The notes under the pieces were generated by a model. That model saw only the letters and a program-made list of their open reading frames with translations, did no database searches and was not told where the DNA came from. Source: Pseudomonadota bacterium (GTDB taxonomy: Bacteria > Myxococcota_A > UBA796 > GCA-2862545). Taken from it: a DNA stretch of 55,880 nt. The stretch spans positions 1 to 55,880 of the forward strand of contig CANNIZ010000027.1 of the NCBI GenBank assembly GCA_947505245.1, written 5' to 3'. How positions within the stretch are numbered: the stretch's first letter is position 1; each line of letters starts with the position of its first letter. Shown here piece after piece: positions 33,595-40,384 of the stretch. The position numbers and the translations under genes are program-made.

Positions 33595-34085
33595 AGCGCC
33601 ACCCCCAGGCCGAGGCCGACGTCCCAGTCGACGCCCGACACGTGCGCGGTGCTGCCCATGTGCCACGACCACGCGAGGTGTTTCCCGAGCGGCCCGTCGA
33701 GCGCCACGCGCGCACGAAGGCCACCTTCGACGCCGATGTTGGCCACCTTCGTCGCGTCGGAAACGAACGTGGTGGTGCGGACGACCAGCGCGGGACCGAG
33801 CCCGGCGCGGAACGCGGTGGCGTGGGGTGCCGCGACGATCTCGGCGATCGCTGACACGTCGACGTCGAGCGTGCGGTACGTGTACAGGCCGCTGTGATCG
33901 GCGTGGGGGATGACCGCGACCTCGAACGTGGCGCTCCAAGGCTGCGGAGACACGGTGCCCCACAGGCGGAACCCGGCGGCGACGTCGTGCCGGGCCGAGC
34001 CGCGCAGCGCGGAAAGGTCGACGCCCGCGCCGACGCTCGCGTCCAGAGGTTCGGCCGCCAACGCGGCGCTCACGAGCCAGATCAC
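33591..34085 (-). CDS. Small outer-membrane-type exported protein
   Basis: This 164-residue protein starts at a GTG overlapping the stop of the metalloprotease gene (GTGA) and ends in an ATGA overlap with the next gene. The signal is very short (MIWLVSAALA, then AEPLDASVG). The mature part is made of amphipathic beta-strands (HDVAAGFRLWGTVSPQPW, SATFEVAVIPHADHSG, GLGPALVVRTTTFV, HLAWSWHMGSTAHVSG) and resembles the barrel-like protein at 32935. It is probably an outer-membrane beta-barrel or its fragment. The final residues DVGLGLGVAL have no aromatic ending. Confidence 0.68.
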   Translation of the reverse strand: MIWLVSAALAAEPLDASVGAGVDLSALRGSARHDVAAGFRLWGTVSPQPWSATFEVAVIPHADHSGLYTYRTLDVDVSAIAEIVAAPHATAFRAGLGPALVVRTTTFVSDATKVANIGVEGGLRARVALDGPLGKHLAWSWHMGSTAHVSGVDWDVGLGLGVAL

Positions 34086-35122
34086 GGGCAGTCCGGGGAG
34101 TCGAGGTGCGGAAATCGGATCGCGGCGGAGGCGCAGGCCGCGTCGCGCGCGTCGCCGTCGGCGAGGTCGATGAAGTGCAGCACGTAGCGATCCGAATCTT
34201 CCCAGACCGCGTCGTCGCCCCACGCCTGGGCGGCGCCCACGGCGAGAGCGAGCGCCGCGTCCGGGTCGGTCGCCTCGCGAACATCCCAGGCGAACGCCGC
34301 ATACACGGATCCGAGCCGGTACGGGTCGTAGGTCAGGCTGGCGAGCGGATCGTCGCCTGCGTTGGGGTAAAGACCCGTGGAGATCGAGTCTTGCGTGAGA
34401 TCGCGCTCGGGGAGCACGAGCGACGGGTCGATGAACCGAGGATCGTCGAGGAGCAGCCCCGCGACGGTATCGGCGAAGCCTTCGTTCAGCGATCGGATCG
34501 CGAGGGCTCCGTCGGCGGACGCGCTGAGCCAGGGGATCTCGCCGCCCGACTCGCCGCTCGCGAGCAACTCGAACCACGCGTGTCCGAATTCGTGGCGCAC
34601 GACGCCCGCGTTTGCCGCCAACGGGACGTTGTCGAGCGCGTCGGGGAACAGGATGAACGTGCGCTGCCCGAGCACGTACGCGGCGTTTTCGACCGCGGCG
34701 AAGTCCATGAACGACGCGGGCGAGAACGCGACGTTCACCGGGAAGATCGGGGACACGTCGTAGCCGCGATCGTCGAGCTGCTGCACCGCGTCGCCGAGGT
34801 GGGCGGCGAACGACCACAACACGAGCCCGTCTTCGTCGAGCGCGACGAGCGAGCCGTCGGGCGCCTCAGCGGCGTCGATCCGCAGCCTGCCGCCGTGGCG
34901 GTAGCCGTCGATCTTCAGCGTGCCGCCGGCCCAGCCGTGCACGAGGTCGCCCTCCAGCTGGACGGGATCCGTCAACGTGGGGAGGTCACGCGCGGAGAGG
35001 GCGTAGGTTCCGTCGTCTTGGCGGGCTAGAACTGTCAGCGGTCGATCCGGCAGTTCCGGCGAGCAAGCGAGGAGGAGTGCAGCGAGCGTTTGACACCCCG
35101 GGGATGGCGGGTCATGTGGCAC
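34082..35122 (-). CDS. Lipoprotein zinc metalloprotease-like protein (HEFGH)
   Basis: This 346-residue protein contains a zinc-binding motif HEFGH followed by a downstream acidic segment (LNEGFADTVAGLLLDD) that supplies a likely third ligand (Glu), as in gluzincin-type peptidases. The N-terminus has a lipobox (LAALLLAC-SPEL). The best start is the GTG at 35122 (reading MPHDPPSPGCQTLAALLLAC); the frame stays open upstream and a TTG at 35155 is possible, so the exact start is uncertain and no strong Shine-Dalgarno is visible. It is divergent from tadA (55 bp). Its stop overlaps the next gene. A surface peptidase role is likely, coupled to two barrel-like envelope proteins; the substrate is unknown. 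Confidence 0.75.
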   Translation of the reverse strand: MPHDPPSPGCQTLAALLLACSPELPDRPLTVLARQDDGTYALSARDLPTLTDPVQLEGDLVHGWAGGTLKIDGYRHGGRLRIDAAEAPDGSLVALDEDGLVLWSFAAHLGDAVQQLDDRGYDVSPIFPVNVAFSPASFMDFAAVENAAYVLGQRTFILFPDALDNVPLAANAGVVRHEFGHAWFELLASGESGGEIPWLSASADGALAIRSLNEGFADTVAGLLLDDPRFIDPSLVLPERDLTQDSISTGLYPNAGDDPLASLTYDPYRLGSVYAAFAWDVREATDPDAALALAVGAAQAWGDDAVWEDSDRYVLHFIDLADGDARDAACASAAIRFPHLDSPDCP

Positions 35123-35176
35123 GAGTCGCCCGCCGGGCGGGTGTGTTCTTTGCAATGCTAGCGCAGGTCCCGGTCG

Positions 35177-35656
35177 ATGTCGTCTGAACATTCGCCGTAC
35201 ATCCAAGCCGCTCTGGAACTCGCCGATCGCGCTGCTGCGCGGGGTGAGGTGCCGGTCGGTGCGGTGGTGGTGAAGGACGGAGCGGTCATCGCATCCGGAT
35301 ACAACCTGCGCGAGTCGTGGAATGATCCCACCGCTCACGCCGAGCTTATCGCGATTCGTCGCGCCGCTCAGGTGCTGGGGAGCTGGCGTCTCGAAGGCTG
35401 TACAGTCTACGTTACGCTCGAACCCTGCCCGATGTGCGCTGGAGCGATGGTGCAGGCGCGGATCCTGCGCTGCGTGTACGGCTGCGCCGACCCCAAGGGC
35501 GGCTTTGTCGGCACCCTCGCGGATCTCTCCTCGTTTCCCGGGCTGAACCACAGGTTCGAAGTCGTCCGGGGAGTCGAAGAGGAGGCCTGTGCGGAGCGGT
35601 TGAAGCGGTTCTTCCACGAACTCAGAAAGTCCAAGGAGAGGTGGCCGAGTGGTTGA
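35177..35656 (+). CDS. tadA: tRNA-specific adenosine deaminase TadA
   Basis: This 159-residue zinc deaminase converts the wobble adenosine of tRNA-Arg(ACG) to inosine. Family motifs are HAE at 54-56 (zinc ligand and catalytic Glu) and PCPMCAGAM with Cys84 and Cys87. Length and spacing match TadA. It starts at ATG 35177. The coding end is unusual: the last residues (ERWPSG) and stop (35654-35656) lie inside the tRNA-Ser(CGA) gene that starts at 35635, so the mRNA and tRNA share 22 bases. tadA next to a tRNA-Ser gene is seen in other bacteria, but overlap with the mature tRNA is less usual. Confidence 0.96.
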   Translation: MSSEHSPYIQAALELADRAAARGEVPVGAVVVKDGAVIASGYNLRESWNDPTAHAELIAIRRAAQVLGSWRLEGCTVYVTLEPCPMCAGAMVQARILRCVYGCADPKGGFVGTLADLSSFPGLNHRFEVVRGVEEEACAERLKRFFHELRKSKERWPSG

Positions 35657-35721
35657 AGGCGCCAGATTCGAAATCTGGTTTAGAGGTTCCTCTAACGTGG
35701 GTTCGAATCCCACCTTCTCCG
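35635..35721 (+). tRNA. tRNA-Ser (anticodon CGA)
   Basis: This is an 87-nt class II tRNA. The acceptor stem GGAGAGG pairs with CTTCTCC (one G-U). The anticodon arm CCAGA-TTCGAAA-TCTGG gives anticodon CGA (codon UCG). A long variable arm and the T-arm GTGGGTTCGAATCCCAC follow. G is the discriminator base, and no CCA is encoded (GTTT follows). The first 22 bases overlap the 3' end of tadA. Confidence 0.95.
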
Positions 35722-35798
35722 TTTCTTTCTTGCTACGCTCGCAGGCTCGCTGCGCGCATGGCTTGCGGATCTTTTTTATCGGGCGCGTAGCGCCAGGT

Positions 35799-35888
35799 CA
35801 GGGGCTCTGCCCCTGAAGCCCCGCTGGGGGCTCTGCCCCAGACCCCGCCGGGGCTCTGCCCCGGTCCCCGCCAGGGTCCCGGCCCTGG
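35799..35888. repeat. Array of four consecutive GC-rich hairpins
   Basis: Between the two tRNA-Ser genes lie four hairpins: CAGGGGC/GCCCCTG with loop TCT (35799-35815), CTGGGG/CCCCAG (35824-35841), CCGGGGC/GCCCCGG with loop TCT (35848-35864) and CCAGGG/CCCTGG (35871-35888). Spacers of the type (A/T)CCCCG separate them. The first three share a GGGGCTCTGCCCC core. This is a cluster of a short palindromic repeat; otherwise the 198-bp gap shows no gene. Confidence 0.85.
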
Positions 35889-35919
35889 AGCCGGGTTTGT
35901 CGCCGGGATCGAACGCACC

Positions 35920-36007
35920 GGAGAGTTGACCGAGTGGTCGAAGGTGCATGATTGGAAATCATGTATATCGAAAGATATCGGGGGTTCGAATCCCCCACTC
36001 TCCGCCA
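35920..36007 (+). tRNA. tRNA-Ser (anticodon GGA), CCA encoded
   Basis: This is a class II tRNA. The acceptor GGAGAGT pairs with ACTCTCC. The anticodon arm CATGA-TTGGAAA-TCATG gives GGA (codons UCC/UCU). It has a long variable arm (TATATCG/CGATATC-like pairing) and a T-arm GGGGGTTCGAATCCCCC. The discriminator is G36004 and CCA is encoded at 36005-36007, unlike the neighbouring tRNA-Ser. Confidence 0.95.
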
Positions 36008-36054
36008 CTTTCCTTCGTCTTGAGCCGCCTGGTGTGGCTCGACGTGCAAGGATG

Positions 36055-36260
36055 GCCGAGCCAGCCGGTCTGAAGTTCGCGATCGGCTGAGCCAGCTGGC
36101 TCGAGTTTCGTTTTTTCCGACTCCGGCTCCCGGCGGCGTCCAGCCGGAACGAGCGAACGCCAGTTATGGATGAGCGTCGTCCTCCCACGGAGGCGAGAGC
36201 GAAGTTCGACGGGGCTGGCTCCAGGGATCGCGAACTTCGAGGGGGCTGGCTCGCCCCGCG
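36055..36260. repeat. Left REP/BIME-like block flanking the RAYT gene
   Basis: This block contains REP units in opposite orientations: GAGCCAGCC...GAAGTTCGC (36058-36080), the perfect palindrome GAGCCAGCTGGCTC (36089-36102), then GCGAAGTTCGACGGGGCTGG (36199 onward) and GCGAACTTCGAGGGGGCTGG (36230 onward), each continuing into CTC. The same order appears in the right block at 37174-37369 in the same orientation, with a shared internal segment (GAACGCC-GTTATGG). Its right half forms the 3' end of the transposase gene. Confidence 0.88.
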
Positions 36261-37072
36261 TACCGCCGCCAGCCCGAAGCGGCGCTGAGGCGCGGCCAGC
36301 CGTAGAACCGCGCGTCCCCGGTGGCGGCGACGACGGCCGCCAGCGCGGGATCAGCGAGCTCTGAGCCGCGGTTCGGCAGGTGCTTGACGAGCTGTTCGAC
36401 GCGACGCCGAGTGACCCCGGTGGCGTCGGCGAGCTCGCCCGCGTCGTGGTTTCCGTGGACCCAGGACGCGCGGACGAGCGCGGCTCGTGCTAGATGGCGG
36501 GTAATCAGCGCTTCGGGCGCGGCGCGGAACACGGCGACCACGGCCGCGGCGACGTCGTCGAGGGCGAACGCGCGGTGTTGGAGCTGCGGGAGCGGCGTCC
36601 CGCCGACGGCGACCGATGGGTCGCCCGAAACGTAGGCATGAAAGCGCGCGCGGTGCGCCTCGACCGGACCGACGGGCGCGGCGGCGAAGCCGACGCGATC
36701 GCGGTGGGTGCTCCACGGCCAGGCGAGGGGATCGGCCACCAGACCTGCTCGACACGGGTTGAGCAGCACGTACCGGACCGTGCGGCGCGCGTGCGAGTCG
36801 TCGGGGACGAGCTCGGGAGCTGGATGCGCGGTCCACAGCGACACGCGCCGCGCGCGACGGTGATGCTCGAACCAGCGCGTGTACGTGCTCATCGCGTGCC
36901 CGAGTCGAAGGCCGGGCGCGCCAGGCACGAGCAGGTGCACGTGATCGGGCATGAGCGTGGCGGCGATCAGCTCGGGAAAGTGATCCGCGAGGATCGACCA
37001 CAGCGCGGTGGCCTCGCGGGCGTCGGAGAACAGAAGGCGGCCCTTGGCCGCGCGGGCGACGAGGTGAAACAT
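36164..37072 (-). CDS. REP-associated tyrosine transposase (RAYT, Y1/HUH type)
   Basis: This 302-residue protein has the Y1 transposase fold. The HUH motif is in MPDHVHLLV (His44, His46), the candidate catalytic tyrosine is Tyr64 in STYTRWFEHHRR, and RYVLLNPCRAGLV and PWSTHRD complete the family signature. A C-terminal extension (about 170-302) includes a helix-turn-helix-like segment (AGELADATGVTRRRVEQLVK). RAYTs bind and cut REP DNA, and this gene is bracketed by two direct REP blocks. The last 30 or so codons are part of the left block, so the protein C-terminus is encoded by repeat DNA. The ATG lies at 37072 without a strong Shine-Dalgarno site. It probably maintains or spreads these repeats. 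Confidence 0.88.
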   Translation of the reverse strand: MFHLVARAAKGRLLFSDAREATALWSILADHFPELIAATLMPDHVHLLVPGAPGLRLGHAMSTYTRWFEHHRRARRVSLWTAHPAPELVPDDSHARRTVRYVLLNPCRAGLVADPLAWPWSTHRDRVGFAAAPVGPVEAHRARFHAYVSGDPSVAVGGTPLPQLQHRAFALDDVAAAVVAVFRAAPEALITRHLARAALVRASWVHGNHDAGELADATGVTRRRVEQLVKHLPNRGSELADPALAAVVAATGDARFYGWPRLSAASGWRRYAGRASPLEVRDPWSQPRRTSLSPPWEDDAHP

Positions 37073-37127
37073 GCGCGTCGACGGTGCAGCTTGCGAGCCA
37101 ACGATTATCGGCGTTCGCCCGTTTGAC

Positions 37128-37166
37128 TGACGGACGTCTTGGCCGACGTTCGTCAGACGTCCGTCA
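37128..37166. promoter_or_regulatory. 11-bp perfect inverted repeat upstream of RAYT gene
   Basis: TGACGGACGTC (37128-37138) pairs with GACGTCCGTCA (37156-37166) across a 17-base spacer that itself contains GACGTTCGTC. It lies 56 bp upstream of the RAYT start and just before the right REP block. It could be an operator, a leader hairpin or the remains of a transposition end. Confidence 0.5.
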
Positions 37167-37173
37167 CCGGGGC

Positions 37174-37369
37174 GGCGAGCCAGCCCGGCTGAAGTTCGCT
37201 GAGGCGCGAGCGAGCGGGTTCGAGTTTCGCTTTTTGCGCGGTCGGCGGGGCGGGGCTACGGCCGAACGCCGGTTATGGCTGACTGTGGTCGGGCTGCCGT
37301 ACCCAAAACGAAGCTCGACCGGGCTGGCTCCGCGGATCGCGAAACTCAAGGGGGCTGGCTCACCCCGCG
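37174..37369. repeat. Right REP/BIME-like block flanking the RAYT gene
   Basis: This is the second copy of the block, in the same orientation as 36055-36260 but more diverged. Units are GAGCCAGCCCGGCTGAAGTTC (37177-37197), ACGAAGCTCGACCGGGCTGG (from 37308) and GCGAAACTCAAGGGGGCTGG (from 37339), each followed by CTC. The internal segment GAACGCCGGTTATGG is shared with the left block. Outside copies were not found in this window. Confidence 0.85.
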
Positions 37370-37370
37370 C

Positions 37371-37460
37371 GGGTGGGCCACGGAAACGCGTGAATGAAGC
37401 GTCCCACCCGGGGACGCGCCCCGAAGGGGCCAAGGGGTGGGGAGCCCGGCGCAGCCGGGC
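37371..37460. other. Highly structured intergenic stretch before ffs
   Basis: No gene is visible here. GGGTGGG pairs with CCCACCC about 25 bases downstream; then CCCC-GAA-GGGG; then a perfect 7-bp hairpin GCCCGGC-GCA-GCCGGGC (37444-37460). The order suggests either an extension of the REP block or an uncharacterised structured RNA. The ffs promoter candidate begins 14 bases later. Confidence 0.4.
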
Positions 37461-37474
37461 GGGAATCAAAGGCC

Positions 37475-37503
37475 TTGCCGGATCGCGGACGAGCGCGTAA
37501 AGG
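37475..37503 (+). promoter_or_regulatory. Candidate promoter of the SRP RNA gene
   Basis: TTGCCG (37475-37480) and TAAAGG (37498-37503) are separated by exactly 17 bp. The SRP RNA 5' end at about 37507 fits as the transcription start. The hexamers are imperfect, so this is a positional call. Confidence 0.4.
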
Positions 37504-37506
37504 GGT

Positions 37507-37610
37507 GTTGAGGGTCGGGTCCGTGGGCTGGGTGTGCGTGAACCCCGCCAGGTCGGAAACGAAGCAACGGTGATGTTGCACTCAGGGCCACGGGGTGCCC
37601 GGCCCTCAAC
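37507..37610 (+). ncRNA. ffs: Small (4.5S-type) signal recognition particle RNA
   Basis: This RNA guides nascent membrane and secreted proteins with Ffh. The conserved Ffh-binding domain is seen as GCCAGGTCGGAAACGAAGCA (37547-37566), with the GGAA loop and the asymmetric GAAGCA side. The ends pair over 13 bp: GTTGAGGGTCGGG (37507-37519) with CCCGGCCCTCAAC (37598-37610), one G-U. The length of about 104 nt is normal for the bacterial short form. A hairpin (CTTCG-CTCG-CGAAG) follows near 37618-37631. The tetraloop side differs from E. coli in having AC instead of GG after GGAA. Confidence 0.9.
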
Positions 37611-37633
37611 CTTTGGACTTCGCTCGCGAAGCT

Positions 37634-37692
37634 CCGGCAGCGCGACGTCACTCGCAGCGACGTAGTCGCGAGAGTGACGTGCACCACGGCGC
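37634..37692. repeat. Structured palindromic repeat, copy 2
   Basis: This copy has the same order as copy 1 at 17098-17157: CCGGCAGCGCGAC, outer stem ACGTCACTC (37645-37653) with GAGTGACGT (37672-37680), inner stem GCGAC (37657-37661) with GTCGC (37665-37669), internal loops GCA and GA, then GCACCACGG. The outer stem differs from copy 1 at several positions on both sides yet still pairs perfectly. It lies between ffs and the DedA gene. The GAP around it (37611-37720) holds no gene. Confidence 0.75.
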
Positions 37693-37720
37693 GGCGTCGC
37701 CTTGCGGGCTACCTGCTGTG

Positions 37721-38371
37721 ATGCACGCGTTGATCAAGCTGTGGTTCGAGCGGGTGGCCGACTGGGGCTACCTCGGGGTGTTCGCGCTGATGGCGTTGGA
37801 GAGCACGATCGTGCCCATCCCGTCGGAGGTGATCATCCCGCCGGCGGCCTACTGGGCGGCCCAGGGCAAGTTTTCGTTCTGGGGCATCGTGTTGATGGGC
37901 GCGTTGGGGTCGACGCTCGGGTCGTCGCTCTGCTACGCGTTCACAGCGACGGTGGGCCGGGCGTTCGTGTTGAAGTACGGGCGGTACTTCCTGTTGCCGC
38001 CGGACAAGCTCGAGTTGGCGGAGCGCTGGCTCGGGGACTACGCGCTGATCGGCGTGTTCTTCGCGCGGCTGCTGCCGGTGTTGCGGCATCTGATCGGGTT
38101 CCCTGCGGGCCTCGTGCGGGTGCCGTTCGCCCAATTCGCGGGGACCACGTTCGCGGGCTCGTTCTTGTGGACGACCGTGCTCGCGTGGGTGGGTGCCGAG
38201 ACGATCGGAAAGCGGCCGGATCTTCTGCAGGACCCGGCCGCGCTCGCGCAGGTCCTGAAGCACGACATGATCTGGTTCGTCGGGCTCGCCGTGCTGATCG
38301 GCGGCGGGTTCCTGGTCGTGAAGGCGTACGCGTCGCGGATGAAGTCGGGTCCGACGGTGACGCCGACGTAG
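37721..38371 (+). CDS. DedA-family membrane protein
   Basis: This 216-residue inner-membrane protein belongs to the DedA/SNARE-associated (VTT) family, several members of which flip undecaprenyl phosphate or phospholipids. Seen are the family's ESTIVPIPSEVIIPPAA re-entrant segment with its glutamates, GALGSTLGSSLCYAF, GRYFLLPPDKLELAERW, and FFARLLPVLRHLIGFPAGLVRVPFAQF with the conserved arginines. About five hydrophobic segments follow this pattern. The ATG at 37721 is chosen because the family starts near MHALIKLW; a GTG one codon earlier also exists. It follows ffs after 110 bp. The next lipoprotein gene is 44 bp downstream. Confidence 0.92.
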   Translation: MHALIKLWFERVADWGYLGVFALMALESTIVPIPSEVIIPPAAYWAAQGKFSFWGIVLMGALGSTLGSSLCYAFTATVGRAFVLKYGRYFLLPPDKLELAERWLGDYALIGVFFARLLPVLRHLIGFPAGLVRVPFAQFAGTTFAGSFLWTTVLAWVGAETIGKRPDLLQDPAALAQVLKHDMIWFVGLAVLIGGGFLVVKAYASRMKSGPTVTPT

Positions 38372-38415
38372 CGGATCGGTCGCGATCGGTGCTATTCGGG
38401 AGGCCCGAGGTGCCG

Positions 38416-39186
38416 ATGTCGCGTCTGTCTTTGGTGTTCCCGTTGGTCGCGCTCGTCGGCTGCACCGGCGGCGCCGTGCTCTCCGACGGCGAGACGGACT
38501 CGGACCCGTTCGCTGCGTATGACGGCGCGGACCTGCGCATCACCGAGCCGGGCTCAGGCGACCTGCTGCTGATCGAGGAGGCGCACACGTTCACCGCCGA
38601 GGTTCGCGGCGCCGACGGCGTGGTGATGCCGTACGACGACATCGCGTGGAGCTCGTCGGCGGACGCGGCGTGGCTGCCGACGGGGGCGACGTTCTTGGAC
38701 GAGACGCTCGCGCCGGGGATGCACGACATCACGGCCGAGGCGTCGCTGCCGAACGGAGACCGTGTCGCGCACACGATCGGCGGCGTGCGCCTGCAGTCGA
38801 AGTGGGCGGGCACGTACGCGGGCCTGTTCTCGAGCGCGGTGCACACGCAGTACCAGAACACCCCGATCACCGTGACCTGCTCGGGTGCGGCGACGATGGT
38901 GGTCGATCTGCTCGGAGAGACCGCGACGGGCGGCGCGGACTGCGTGCTCGCGCTGAACGGGTTCGACGTGCCGGCTTCGTACGTGTTCGACCTCGTGAAC
39001 GACGACGGCGCGCTGACGGGTACGGCCGAGCTCGACCTGATGCTCACGACGGTGCCTTACGAGGCGACGGGCTCGATCGACCCCGAGACGTTCGAGCTCA
39101 CGCTCGCGTTCGGCGGGGAGATCCCGGTGATCGGGACGACGGACGGCAGCGTCGCGGCGGACCGCGTGAGCCTCGACGTCGAGTAG
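38416..39186 (+). CDS. Lipoprotein of unknown function with Ig-like region
   Basis: This 256-residue lipoprotein has signal MSRLSLVFPLVALVGC and an Asp/Thr-rich linker (SDGETDSDPFAAYD). A bacterial Ig-like domain follows (about 40-125; ITEPGSGDLLLIEEAHTFTA, DIAWSSSADAAWLPTG, APGMHDITAEA). A second beta-rich domain (about 130-256) contains KWAGTYAGLFSS and alternating strands. The ATG at 38416 has GAGG five bases upstream. It is convergent with the DUF2252 gene, with a four-base gap. It is probably a surface protein; no catalytic motif is visible. Confidence 0.78.
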   Translation: MSRLSLVFPLVALVGCTGGAVLSDGETDSDPFAAYDGADLRITEPGSGDLLLIEEAHTFTAEVRGADGVVMPYDDIAWSSSADAAWLPTGATFLDETLAPGMHDITAEASLPNGDRVAHTIGGVRLQSKWAGTYAGLFSSAVHTQYQNTPITVTCSGAATMVVDLLGETATGGADCVLALNGFDVPASYVFDLVNDDGALTGTAELDLMLTTVPYEATGSIDPETFELTLAFGGEIPVIGTTDGSVAADRVSLDVE

Positions 39187-39190
39187 GCGA

Positions 39191-40384
39191 TTACACGCCG
39201 AGGGCTTTGGCGACCTCGTCGCGGTGGGCGACGAAGTGGGTGTGATCGGCGATCGTGGCTTCGGCGAAGTGGAGCGCGAGCGCGACGGTGCGGCGTAGGA
39301 CAGCGCGCTCACGCCCGTCGAGCGCGGCGGCGAGGGCGGGGTGCGCGCGGTGGTGCGCCTGCCCGGTGACGAAGCCGAGGGTGGACGCAAGCTCGTCGAG
39401 GTCGGCGACGTCGAGCTTTTCGACCTGCACCTTGGCCTGGGTGGGCTGCAGCTCGCGAACGACGCAGGGCACGTCTCCTACGCGCGCGACGCCGAGGAAC
39501 TTGGGGCTCGTGCCCTGGAGACGCTGCTGGGAGGCCACGATGCGCGCGGCAGGCCTGCGATCGCTCGGGGCGAGCGGGGAGGAGCGCGCCTCCTTGAGCT
39601 CGAGCAGCAGCTCTTTGCCGCGCTTTCCGCCCCGTCCCGCGACGAGCACGGCCCACCGGTGCCGGCCGAGGCTGCCGGTTCCGGCCGTGCGCGCCGCGAC
39701 GTCGAGCGCGTGCGGCCACGGAGCGGCGCCTTCGGGCCTGTCCTCGCAGGTCTTCGCCCACTTGCCGAGGGCCGCGATCACCGAGGCGCGGGAGTCGTCT
39801 TCGACGGCCCGGTACGCCACGGAGCGAAGGAACTGGCGCTCGCCGCGCACGTCTTTGACCCGGCGCGCCAGCCACTCGGAGCGTGAGGTGCTCTCGGCCT
39901 TGGCCACGAGCTTGCGCGCGACGCGAGCCTCTGGACGCGGGGCGTCTGCGTTTCGCGCGCCGGCCAGCCAGCCCGTGACGAGGTCCTGGACGCGGCCGAT
40001 CGCGCGCTTGAAGCTGGGGTCGCCGGCGAGCACCAGCGAGGTGGCGAGGCGCGCGAGGTCGAACCCCGGGGAGCCCGGCCCCGCGTCGTCGAAGTCGTTG
40101 ATCCCGAACACGACCGCGCCGTCGCTCGTCTGGTACGCGCCGAAGTTTTCAAGGTGGAGGTCGCCGACGATCGGCTGGGGATGCAGGTCGCCGAGGGCGT
40201 CGTCGGCCGGCCGCCAGTCCGCGACGAATGCGTGGAACGTGCCGCGCAGGTAGCCGAGCGGCGTCTCCGCGAGCCGGTCGAGCTTGAGACGCACGTCAGT
40301 GAGCGGCCGATCGGGGCCGATGAACGCGCGGTTGAACGCGATCAGGGCAGCGAGGGGGTCGCGGGCGGCCACGTCGTCCGTCAC
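39191..40384 (-). CDS. DUF2252 protein (kinase-like fold)
   Basis: This 397-residue protein belongs to DUF2252, which has remote similarity to aminoglycoside-phosphotransferase/protein-kinase folds. The catalytic-loop-like GDLHLENFGAY (about 74-84) and the Mg-site-like FGINDFDDAGPGSPGFDLAR (about 92-111) are both intact. The N-terminus is MTDDVAARDPLAALIAFNRAF. The GTG at 40384 overlaps the serC stop as GTGA, so it is the last gene of a co-directional run. It may phosphorylate a small molecule or be inactive; the family's substrate is not known to me. Confidence 0.88.
   Translation of the reverse strand: MTDDVAARDPLAALIAFNRAFIGPDRPLTDVRLKLDRLAETPLGYLRGTFHAFVADWRPADDALGDLHPQPIVGDLHLENFGAYQTSDGAVVFGINDFDDAGPGSPGFDLARLATSLVLAGDPSFKRAIGRVQDLVTGWLAGARNADAPRPEARVARKLVAKAESTSRSEWLARRVKDVRGERQFLRSVAYRAVEDDSRASVIAALGKWAKTCEDRPEGAAPWPHALDVAARTAGTGSLGRHRWAVLVAGRGGKRGKELLLELKEARSSPLAPSDRRPAARIVASQQRLQGTSPKFLGVARVGDVPCVVRELQPTQAKVQVEKLDVADLDELASTLGFVTGQAHHRAHPALAAALDGRERAVLRRTVALALHFAEATIADHTHFVAHRDEVAKALGV

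Noticed and set aside
36001..36163. Palindromes after tRNA-Ser(GGA) as a simple terminator
   Set aside because: The same units recur in the same order at 37174-37369, so they are part of the REP block, although TTTTTT at 36111-36116 may still aid termination.
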